A program made the translations under genes and the position numbers. Source: DASUBV01 sp035763085 (lineage in GTDB: Bacteria > Actinomycetota > Actinomycetes > Streptosporangiales > Streptosporangiaceae). From it: a stretch of 14,618 nt of DNA. Positions 1-5,334 of the stretch are shown here, piece by piece (positions within the stretch are counted from its first letter, which is position 1; every line of letters begins with the position of its first letter). Where the stretch lies: the NCBI GenBank assembly GCA_035763085.1, contig DASUBV010000190.1:1-14618 (forward strand). Direction: 5' to 3'. The notes under the pieces were generated by a model that saw only the letters and a program-made list of their open reading frames with translations, was not told the origin of the DNA and searched no databases.

Positions 1-120
1 GCCTACATCAGGCGACGCACAGCACAGGGCAAGACCCCGCGCGAGATCAAGCGCTGCCTCAAGCGCTACGTCGCCCGCGAACTCTTCCGGCTCCTCGAGT
101 ACGGGCCCCCAGCCGCTTGA
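1..120 (+). CDS. IS110-family transposase, C-terminal end (partial)
   Basis: Frame 1 is open from the window start to a TGA at 118-120 and gives 39 residues beginning AYIRRRTAQGKTPREIKR and continuing with CLKRYVARELFRLLE. This 'R-x-A-x-GK-(T/S)-x-R-E-x-x-R-CLKR-x-x-AR-x-(L/V)-(F/Y)-x-LL' pattern is what I know from the C-termini of actinobacterial IS110-family (DEDD/Tnp20) transposases. These enzymes recombine DNA under guidance of a bridge RNA encoded in a non-coding end of the element. The catalytic domains and the upstream non-coding end are outside the window, so activity cannot be judged. The sequence just past the stop (121-137) is probably the short right end of the element. Family assignment is fairly secure; completeness is unknown. 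Confidence 0.8.
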   Translation, partial: AYIRRRTAQGKTPREIKRCLKRYVARELFRLLEYGPPAA

Positions 121-137
121 CAATCCATAGGAGCGTC
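117..137 (+). mobile_element. Probable right end of the IS110 element
   Basis: The transposase stop codon is followed by a short stretch, TTGACAATCCATAGGAGCG from 117. It overlaps the stop and resembles from memory the short right ends that follow actinobacterial IS110 transposases. IS110 elements usually lack conspicuous terminal inverted repeats, so the exact junction cannot be fixed from one end. The repeat copy at 138-187 begins immediately after, which limits the right end to about this position. TTGACA at 117-122 is also a perfect -35 hexamer pointing towards the hydrolase gene, but no convincing -10 follows at the right distance. Confidence 0.4.
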
Positions 138-187
138 GAGCTTGCGAGGAGGGAAGGCGGTGCCTTTCAGGCGCCCCGCAGGCGAGC
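138..187 (+). repeat. Diverged copy of a GC-rich extragenic repeat, next to IS110
   Basis: This 50-bp stretch matches the reverse complement of 10356-10405 without gaps at 41 of 50 positions by eye. It includes a 16-base identical core, GCGAGGAGGGAAGGCG at 144-159. Most differences are transitions. The segment lies between the IS110 stop codon and the hydrolase start and is unlikely to be coding, because the hydrolase ribosome-binding site is further downstream (265-272). It appears to be one member of a dispersed, palindrome-forming repeat also present twice at 10287-10444. Confidence 0.6.
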
Positions 188-264
188 AGGCCAGCACGGC
201 ATCTCCCTCTGGACCTGAGCGGGCCGGCCGGAAAGGATCAGGGCGTAACCGGCGGCATGGACGC

Positions 265-272
265 GAAGGAGG
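265..272 (+). promoter_or_regulatory. Ribosome-binding site fixing the hydrolase start
   Basis: GAAGGAGG is a near-perfect Shine-Dalgarno sequence ten bases before ATG 283. It decides against the longer in-frame start near 142. Confidence 0.75.
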
Positions 273-282
273 CGGCACGGGA

Positions 283-1530
283 ATGACCGGGCTGAAGGTA
301 GAGGTAGACCCGGCCGAGGTCGGGCTGGACCCGGTACGGCTGCGGCGGATCGACCGGCATTTCGAGCGCTACGTTGAGGACGGGCGGCTGCCCGGCTGGC
401 TGATCACGGTGAGCCGCCGCGGCCGGCTGGCGCACGTGTCGGCGTGCGGGGCACGGGACATGGCGGCCGGCCTGCCGGTGGAGACCGACACGCTGTGGCG
501 GATCTACTCGATGACCAAGCCGGTCACCTCGGTGGCAGCGATGATGCTGTACGAGGAGGGCGCCTTCGAGCTGACCGACCCGGTCAGCCGGTACATCCCG
601 GCCTTCGGCGACGTCCGCGTCTACGCCGGCGGCTCGGACCTGAAGCAGGTGACGGTCCCAGCCACTGAGCCGGTGCGGATCTGGCACCTGCTGACCCACA
701 CCTCGGGCCTGACCTACGGGTTCCTCCGCACGCATCCGGTCGATGCGGTCTACCGGTCCCGCGGGTTCGAGTGGGGCGCCCCGCGCGGCATGGACCTGGC
801 CGGCTGCTGTGACGCGTGGGCGCAGATCCCGCTGCTGTTCCAGCCCGGCGCGGAGTGGAACTACTCGGTGGCCACCGACGTGCTGGGCCGGCTGGTCGAG
901 GTCATCTCCGGTCAGAGCCTGGATGAGTTCTTCGCCAGCCGCATCCTGGGCCCGCTGGGCATGACCGATACCGCGTTCTGGGCCAGCGAGGAGCAGGCGC
1001 CCCGGCTGGGCCCGCTCTATGGCCTGGCCCCGGACCGCTCGGTGGTGCCGCTGGACGCCATGGGTGCCATCGCCTACCGCCCGCCGGCCTACCTCAGCGG
1101 GGGCGGCGGGCTGGTGTCCTCGGCCGCTGACTACCACCGCTTCACCCAGATGCTGCTGGACCGGCCTGGCAGCCCGGCCGGCGAGCTGGACGGGACCCGG
1201 CTGCTGGGCCCGCGGACGGTCGGCTACATGACCCGCAACCACCTGCCCGGCGGCCAGGACATGGAGACGTTCGGCCGCCCGCTGTACGCGGAGGCGCCGC
1301 TGCGCGGCAGCGGCTTCGGGCTCGGCTTCGCGGTGGTGCAGGATCCGGTGCCGGGCAAGACGCTGGCCTCAGCGGGCGAGTTCTCCTGGGGCGGGGCGGC
1401 CAGCACGGCGTTCTTCGTAGACCCGGCCGAGCAGCTGACCGTGAGCTTCTTCACTCAGCTGCTGCCCTCCAGCTCCTACCCGATCCGCTCCCAGCTGCGC
1501 CAGCTGGTCTACCAGGCGGTGGCGGGCTAG
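283..1530 (+). CDS. Serine hydrolase, beta-lactamase / EstB-like family
   Basis: A 415-residue protein of the class C beta-lactamase-related (PF00144) superfamily, which contains esterases, DD-peptidases and true beta-lactamases. Visible motifs: SMTK (residues 76-79) is the SxxK nucleophile/base motif; HTSGLTYG (139-146) is a family hallmark; Y194 in EWNYSVATD is the catalytic tyrosine of the YxN/YSx motif; and a late GEFSWGGA (365-372) replaces the KTG box, as in EstB-type esterases. There is no obvious signal peptide, so it is probably cytoplasmic and more likely an esterase than a resistance beta-lactamase. I chose ATG 283 because GAAGGAGG (265-272) lies ten bases upstream and homology starts here. 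The frame is open back to 142, but that part reads through a repeat. It is convergent with dedA across the hairpin at 1558-1583. Its substrate is unknown. Confidence 0.87.
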   Translation: MTGLKVEVDPAEVGLDPVRLRRIDRHFERYVEDGRLPGWLITVSRRGRLAHVSACGARDMAAGLPVETDTLWRIYSMTKPVTSVAAMMLYEEGAFELTDPVSRYIPAFGDVRVYAGGSDLKQVTVPATEPVRIWHLLTHTSGLTYGFLRTHPVDAVYRSRGFEWGAPRGMDLAGCCDAWAQIPLLFQPGAEWNYSVATDVLGRLVEVISGQSLDEFFASRILGPLGMTDTAFWASEEQAPRLGPLYGLAPDRSVVPLDAMGAIAYRPPAYLSGGGGLVSSAADYHRFTQMLLDRPGSPAGELDGTRLLGPRTVGYMTRNHLPGGQDMETFGRPLYAEAPLRGSGFGLGFAVVQDPVPGKTLASAGEFSWGGAASTAFFVDPAEQLTVSFFTQLLPSSSYPIRSQLRQLVYQAVAG

Positions 1531-1557
1531 CCGCCGCGCTGCGGCCCGGGCGGGCGG

Positions 1558-1583
1558 CCCCCGGGCGCGGCACCGCCCGGGGG
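1558..1583. terminator. Bidirectional terminator hairpin between convergent genes
   Basis: CCCCCGGGCG (1558-1567) pairs perfectly with CGCCCGGGGG (1574-1583) across a six-base loop. This gives a 10-bp, almost pure GC stem in the 69-bp gap between the hydrolase stop (1530) and the dedA stop (1600). There is no T-tract, which is usual for actinomycete hairpin terminators. It could serve both genes. Confidence 0.65.
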
Positions 1584-1599
1584 GCGGGGGCCGGCGGGC

Positions 1600-2286
1600 T
1601 TAGCGCCGGTGCGAGCCGCGCCGGTGGCTGGTGGGCTGACGCCGGATCGTCAGCTGCTCCCCGCCGCCCGCCTCGGCCACGCCGGCGGCGGCCTGCGCGG
1701 CCCGCTCCTTGCGGATCTCGCGCAGCCGCAGGGCCACCACGCCTGCCATCGCCGCCACCACCAGCAGCACGATCACGTAGCCGCCGATCGACAGGTACTT
1801 GGAGACGGTGTCCCACGCGCTGCCGACGGCGTAGCCGATGCTGGCCAGCGCCGTCGCCCAGACGACGGTCCCGATCAGGTTGAAGATCGCGAACTGCGGC
1901 ACCGGGACCTCCACGATGCCGGACACGATGCCGGTGAAGGCGCGCAGCACGGGCAGCAGCCGGGTGATCAGGACCGCCCACGCACCCCGGCCGGCGAAGA
2001 ACCGCTCGGCCCGGTCCAGGTCACGATGGGTGATGAGCACGTACTTGCCCCACCGCTCCACGGCCGGCCGGCCGCCTGCCCGGCCGACGCCATAGGAGGC
2101 GAACGAGCCGGCGTACTCAGCCGCCGCCCCGAGGATGATCACCAGGGCCAGGTTGAAGTGCCCCTGGTAGGCCAGCACGCCCGCGAAGCCGAAGGTGATC
2201 TCCGAGGAGATCGGGATGCTGCAGGCCTCGACGAACCCGAACAGGATGAGCGCGAGGTAGCCCGCGTGCGTGAGGAAGCTCTCCAT
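1600..2286 (-). CDS. DedA-family membrane protein
   Basis: A 228-residue integral membrane protein of the DedA/VTT (SNARE-associated) family. Members are implicated in undecaprenyl-phosphate or phospholipid translocation and envelope homeostasis. Numbering from the upstream GTG, visible signatures are the N-terminal EACSIPISSE re-entrant segment (22-31) and the conserved block around 99-125, FAGRGAWAVLITRLLPVLR, with the Arg and PxxR residues typical of DedA. The FTGIVSGI segment follows. C-terminal hydrophobic helices lie near 133-158 and 168-190, then a basic cytoplasmic tail. An in-frame GTG two codons earlier (2292) is an alternative start. Neither has a clear Shine-Dalgarno sequence, and I prefer the ATG. 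It is the last gene of the minus-strand envelope block, separated from the lysozyme-like gene by 225+ bp with three hairpins, so it probably has its own promoter. The exact substrate cannot be told from sequence. Confidence 0.88.
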   Translation of the reverse strand: MESFLTHAGYLALILFGFVEACSIPISSEITFGFAGVLAYQGHFNLALVIILGAAAEYAGSFASYGVGRAGGRPAVERWGKYVLITHRDLDRAERFFAGRGAWAVLITRLLPVLRAFTGIVSGIVEVPVPQFAIFNLIGTVVWATALASIGYAVGSAWDTVSKYLSIGGYVIVLLVVAAMAGVVALRLREIRKERAAQAAAGVAEAGGGEQLTIRRQPTSHRRGSHRR

Positions 2287-2357
2287 GCCCACTGTTTCTA
2301 CAGCACGGCGGCGGGTGGCCTGGCCGCCGCGACGAATTTCGGCTGGTGCGGCGCCGC

Positions 2358-2391
2358 CGGTGCCCTGCGCGTGACGTAGCGCAGGGCACCG
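2358..2391. terminator. Strong hairpin upstream of dedA (terminator or leader structure)
   Basis: GGTGCCCTGCGC (2359-2370) and GCGCAGGGCACC (2379-2390) are exact reverse complements, extended to 13 bp by C2358/G2391, with loop GTGACGTA. It is the last of three tandem hairpins met by transcription leaving the lysozyme-like gene, and the closest to the dedA start. It could be a terminator or part of a dedA leader. Confidence 0.5.
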
Positions 2392-2398
2392 GGCATGG

Positions 2399-2439
2399 CG
2401 CCGCCCTGGTCCCGCGGAGGGACGGGGACCAGGGCGGCG
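2399..2439. terminator. 15-bp stem hairpin downstream of the lysozyme-like gene
   Basis: GCCGCCCTGGTCCC (2400-2413) pairs perfectly with GGGACCAGGGCGGC (2425-2438), plus C2399/G2439, across an 11-base loop. It is the strongest hairpin I found in the window and the best candidate for transcription termination of the minus-strand gene ending at 2518. There is no U-tract. Confidence 0.6.
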
Positions 2440-2447
2440 ATCTTGTG

Positions 2448-2472
2448 CCCGGCCGGCGGGGCGGCGGCCGGG
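2448..2472. terminator. Third tandem GC hairpin after the lysozyme-like gene
   Basis: CCCGGCCG (2448-2455) pairs with CGGCCGGG (2465-2472) across a nine-base loop. It lies 46 bp beyond the stop codon of the minus-strand gene and is the first of the three hairpins encountered. It is weaker than its neighbour and may act with it. Confidence 0.4.
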
Positions 2473-2517
2473 CGGGCTGCCTGACTCCGGTGCACGTGCC
2501 CGGCGTCAGGCCGCGGA

Positions 2518-3642
2518 TCAGACCATGTGCGAGGCGATCCGCTGGACCAGCTGGGCGGCCTGGGCCTCCCACTTGGCGTACGCGTACGGGAAGCCCGAGT
2601 TCTGGACAGCCTGGGCGGTCGCCCACAGCGGCTTGGAGGCCCAGTCCGGGTCCGCCGACTCGTGGCTGCGCAGCGCGCTCAGGAAGGCGTTCGCCGCGTA
2701 CGCGGGGTTGGTGATCTGCGCCGCGGAGCCCCAGCCGCAGGACGGCCGCTGCTGGAACAGGCCCAGCGAGTCACGGTCGCCGTAGGTGATGTTCTCCAGC
2801 GTGGACTCCTGCATGGCCGTGGCCACAGCGACAACGGCCGACCGGATGCCCATGTGGTGCTTCAGCGCCTGGCGGACGATCGTGGTCGCGTTGGCCAGCC
2901 GTGCGGCGGTGACGGGCATGAAGGACTGCGCACCGCTCGTCGAGCCCGGCAGCAGCCGGTCCGGTAGCGGCAGCTTGTGCGGCGCGGGCTTCGGGTTGGT
3001 CTGCAGGGCCAGCTGGTGGCGGACCTGCTTCCAGGTCAGCGGGCGGTGGCGGCGGGCGTGCCGGGCGTGCTTGGCAGCCGCCTTGTGGGCCACGGCCTTG
3101 TGCGCCACGGCCTTGTGCGCCACATTCTTGTGCGCCACATTCTTGTGCGCGACGGCCTTGTGCGCCGGCGTGTGAGCGGCCTTAGGTGCCGCGGTCTTGT
3201 GCGCGGCGGTCGCGTGCGCGGGCGCCTTGCTGGCCGCGGGCTTGCTGCTGCTGACGGCGGCGCCCGGCTGGCCCGCCTGGTCGCCGACATTCACGGCGAG
3301 CCCGTGCCCTCCGGTGTGGGAGTGACGGACGGGGCTGACCGCGGCCGGGACGGCCGCCGGCGACGTAGTCGCGGCGATGGTGCCGATGCCGATGCCGGCC
3401 AGGGCCATCACCGTTCCCGCGAACGCCGCGACCTTGCGGCGGCCGGTGTACAGGCCGGTGAGCACGGCGCCCGCCGACGCCACGAAGGCGCCGAGGCGGC
3501 GGAGCCGGGCGGCGAGCATGGTTCCGACGGGGGCCAGGAACCTGCGGCCGCCGGCGGCCAGGCCGCCGAATGCGGTTGCGACAAAGGCGGCCAGTGCCTT
3601 GCACCGGCCGATAACGAACTCGGTGGGGGCAGTGCGGAACAA
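2518..3642 (-). CDS. Secreted lysozyme-like wall protein with AHK repeats
   Basis: A 374-residue protein. Residues 1-70 are basic with weak hydrophobic patches. RRK at 68-70 followed by a hydrophobic run (71-92) looks like a membrane anchor or signal segment. Residues 100-200 are Ala/Lys/His-rich and contain six AHK[AN][VA] pentapeptides (160-189). Residues 240-374 form the conserved domain with VVAVATAMQES (E279 is the likely catalytic Glu of a lysozyme/transglycosylase-like fold), GDRDSLGLFQQRPSCGWG (288-305), and the AQAVQNSGFPYAYAKWE block. This domain is common in actinobacterial exported proteins, often mislabelled 'heavy metal transporter'; a wall-hydrolase role is inferred. The TTG start is supported by GGAAGGAAG just upstream. 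It follows a 413-bp gap containing a promoter and a long leader, so it is probably transcribed apart from ldt. The annotation as enzyme is likely but unproven. Confidence 0.78.
   Translation of the reverse strand: MFRTAPTEFVIGRCKALAAFVATAFGGLAAGGRRFLAPVGTMLAARLRRLGAFVASAGAVLTGLYTGRRKVAAFAGTVMALAGIGIGTIAATTSPAAVPAAVSPVRHSHTGGHGLAVNVGDQAGQPGAAVSSSKPAASKAPAHATAAHKTAAPKAAHTPAHKAVAHKNVAHKNVAHKAVAHKAVAHKAAAKHARHARRHRPLTWKQVRHQLALQTNPKPAPHKLPLPDRLLPGSTSGAQSFMPVTAARLANATTIVRQALKHHMGIRSAVVAVATAMQESTLENITYGDRDSLGLFQQRPSCGWGSAAQITNPAYAANAFLSALRSHESADPDWASKPLWATAQAVQNSGFPYAYAKWEAQAAQLVQRIASHMV
3076..3165 (-). repeat. Six tandem 15-bp units encoding AHK[AN][VA]
   Basis: Inside the lysozyme-like gene, six consecutive 15-bp units encode AHKAV, AHKNV, AHKNV, AHKAV, AHKAV and AHKAA (residues 160-189). 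The units are nearly identical in DNA: plus-strand GCCTTGTGCGCCACG alternates with an ACATTC variant. Copy number could therefore change by slippage. The positively charged linker probably sits outside the membrane and could interact with anionic wall polymers, which is inference. Confidence 0.8.
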
Positions 3643-3866
3643 TTGGCTTCCTTCCCTGTCTGTCCTCGCCGCCCGGCCGGGCTCGGGGCCCCGGCTCGGG
3701 GATGATCCGCCAATCGTTTGCAGGCGGGCTCGCGCGCACGCCGTTGCGTGCGCTTCGCGGGTTCAGGGCGGGCCATCTCGACTGGCGGCGCAGGTACGCC
3801 GCCGCGGTGGCCGCAGGCGCGGAAACCAGTAGCCCGGCGTAATCGCGAGCTAAGGTCCCGGCGAGG
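3643..3866 (-). promoter_or_regulatory. Long GC-rich 5' leader of the lysozyme-like gene
   Basis: If transcription starts about seven bases past the -10 box at 3873-3878, the untranslated leader is about 220 nt. It contains several complementary GC runs, such as GGCGGCGTACC/GCGCCGCC around 3785-3805 and GAGCCGGGGCCCCGAGCCC around 3675-3700, and a CCCTGAACCCG segment near 3755-3768. Long leaders before actinobacterial wall-hydrolase genes are often c-di-AMP (ydaO) riboswitches. The GAACCCG piece is reminiscent, but I could not match the full ydaO consensus (no clear GCUAACC ending). I call it only a candidate structured leader. No coding sequence is evident here. Confidence 0.35.
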
Positions 3867-3872
3867 ATCGCA

Positions 3873-3901
3873 TGTATAACCCCGAGGTCAGGGGTTTGTA
3901 A
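3873..3901 (-). promoter_or_regulatory. Probable promoter of the lysozyme-like gene
   Basis: Read on the minus strand, TTACAA (3901-3896) and TATACA (3878-3873) are separated by exactly 17 bp. Each matches four of six bases of the -35 TTGACA and -10 TATAAT consensus. These AT-rich hexamers stand out in the GC-rich background and lie in the gap upstream of the gene. The spacer itself holds a small inverted repeat, ACCCC-N7-GGGGT. A further inverted repeat, GTCAC-N5-GTGAC (3928-3942), lies upstream and could be an operator. No factor can be named. Confidence 0.5.
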
Positions 3902-4055
3902 TCCAGCAGATGCCCGATATGAGCTATGTCACGATGAGTGACTAGAGGGAATAAAACGGGCAGTACGACCCCACGGTGCGCAAGATACACATCGCAGCCG
4001 GTGATGGGAAGGGTCCGAGGTCCCCGGGTTCAGGGAGCGCCAGACGGTGCCGTTC

Positions 4056-5321
4056 CTAGGCTGCCGAGCGGTTGCCCTTCACGGGCTCGTGCAGCGGAGC
4101 GCTGCCGTGCGGGGCGGACACCTCCGACGGGCTGACGAACTTGCTGCCGTCGGGGCCGGCCTGCACGGCCTTGCCCAGGGCGCTGCCGCCCAGGTACCGC
4201 TGCCAGGACATGAACCAGTCGGTCCAGCCGTTACCCGGTACTCCCGCGCGCGGGCTGCCGGTAATGGTGACCGGGCTGCCGGGCATCTCCATCTTGTAAT
4301 ACGCCTCGGCATGGGCCGGTGACAGGTTGACGCAGCCGTGGCTGACGTTGGCGAAGCCCTGCTGGCCGACCGACCAGTACGCGTCGTGCAGGTAGTCACC
4401 GCTCCAGGTGAACCGCACCGACCACGGCACCTTCAGGCGGTAGCCGGGACCCTTCATGAGCACCGGGTTGCCCTTGTCGATGGTGAGGTAGGTCCCGTTC
4501 GGGGTGTTATCGCCGGGCTTGCCGGTACTGATCGGCCAGCGCTGGTAGAACTTGCCGTCCCGGTAGAGATTCAGGTGGTGAGTGGCGGTGCTGGCCACCA
4601 CGATGAGCGAGCGGCCGATGTTAAACGACTGCGTCAGCGTGTGATAGCCGTACATGCCGGGAGCACCCTGCACGCCATCCAGGTGCCCGGTGAAGCTCAC
4701 TGTGGTGTGAGCGGGCCAGTACTGGCGGGGGCGGAAGTTGAGCGTCTGGTCGTTCACCCAGTGCCAGGCGCCGACCACGGGCTTGGAGCTGCTCACCTGC
4801 AGGGCCCGCTCGACCGCCGCCTTGTTAGTGATCGGCTCGCTGAAGGTCAGCATGATCGGCATGCCGACGCCGTAGGTCTTGCCGTAGCCCTCGAAGATCA
4901 TCGTCCGGAAGGTCCGGGACGGTGTCAGGGTCTTGAAGGAGCTCGTCGTGGTGACCGGCTTGCCGCCGGGGGCTGCGGCCGTGGCGGTGACGTGGTAAGT
5001 CGTGGAGACGCCGAGCGCCCAGCGGCTATGCCACGAGGTGCTCGCCGCGTTCATCTTCCCGGCGACCCGGTGCCCGCCTGCGCGGACCTTCACGCTGGTG
5101 AGCTTCCCGCCAGCCGCGGTCACGGTGACGCCCTGATCGGGCTTGGCGGCCGCGGTGCCGTTGGCCGGGCTGATGGTCACCTTCGGGCCGGCGGGCTTGG
5201 TGGCTGCCACTCCGGCTGCGCCGCCCGCTCCGCCACTGCCTCCGGAACAGGCCGCGGCGAGCAAGCCGGCAATCGCGCATACGCAGGCCGCGGCGAGCCT
5301 GGGCGATCTGCGGACGGGCAC
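4056..5321 (-). CDS. L,D-transpeptidase, LdtMt2-like putative lipoprotein (YkuD)
   Basis: A 421-residue exported enzyme that forms 3-3 peptidoglycan cross-links (inferred from family). The N-terminus RRSPRLAAACVCAIAGLLAAAC followed by a Gly/Ser run is a type II signal with C25 as probable lipidated cysteine, although the lipobox is weak at -3. Two Ig-like domains follow (about 45-132 and 137-235), then the YkuD domain (about 238-355) with LHDAYWS and the catalytic signature SHGCVNLS (H328, C330). A Trp-rich segment GWTDWFMSWQRYL and a 50-residue polar tail come after, as in LdtMt2-type enzymes. GTG 5321 is chosen because TAAGGAGG lies five bases upstream and the signal peptide begins here. 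That Shine-Dalgarno overlaps the lnt1 stop codon, so translation is probably coupled. As a lipoprotein it would be a natural Lnt substrate. Confidence 0.92.
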   Translation of the reverse strand: MPVRRSPRLAAACVCAIAGLLAAACSGGSGGAGGAAGVAATKPAGPKVTISPANGTAAAKPDQGVTVTAAGGKLTSVKVRAGGHRVAGKMNAASTSWHSRWALGVSTTYHVTATAAAPGGKPVTTTSSFKTLTPSRTFRTMIFEGYGKTYGVGMPIMLTFSEPITNKAAVERALQVSSSKPVVGAWHWVNDQTLNFRPRQYWPAHTTVSFTGHLDGVQGAPGMYGYHTLTQSFNIGRSLIVVASTATHHLNLYRDGKFYQRWPISTGKPGDNTPNGTYLTIDKGNPVLMKGPGYRLKVPWSVRFTWSGDYLHDAYWSVGQQGFANVSHGCVNLSPAHAEAYYKMEMPGSPVTITGSPRAGVPGNGWTDWFMSWQRYLGGSALGKAVQAGPDGSKFVSPSEVSAPHGSAPLHEPVKGNRSAA

Positions 5322-5325
5322 GGGT

Positions 5326-5334
5326 GCCTCCTTA
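5326..5334 (-). promoter_or_regulatory. RBS of ldt overlapping the lnt1 stop codon
   Basis: On the minus strand the lnt1 stop TAA (5334-5332) forms the first bases of TAAGGAGG, five bases before GTG 5321. The overlap implies co-transcription and likely translational coupling, and it fixes the start of the transpeptidase. Confidence 0.8.

Noticed and set aside
121..282. IS110 bridge RNA in the sequence after the transposase
   Set aside because: In IS110-group elements the bridge RNA is encoded upstream of the transposase, outside the window. The IS1111-like downstream arrangement cannot be excluded, but I see no supporting structure, and 138-187 matches a chromosomal repeat instead.
238..1242. 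334-codon minus-strand open frame opposite the serine hydrolase
   Set aside because: Antisense shadow; the plus-strand frame has SxxK, Tyr and HTSGL motifs and a good ribosome-binding site.
3076..3165. Regular 15-bp repeats considered as a CRISPR array
   Set aside because: Units are contiguous without spacers, in frame, and encode AHK pentapeptides; no cas genes are present.
2518..3642. Heavy-metal transporter, a label often given to this protein type
   Set aside because: There is only one hydrophobic anchor and no transport motif. The conserved C-terminal domain with MQES and GLFQQRPSCGWG looks lysozyme-like and extracellular.
3643..3866. Confident call of a ydaO c-di-AMP riboswitch
   Set aside because: Only a short GAACCCG-type similarity could be seen; the conserved GCUAACC end and opening helices were not identified, so it is listed only as a candidate leader.
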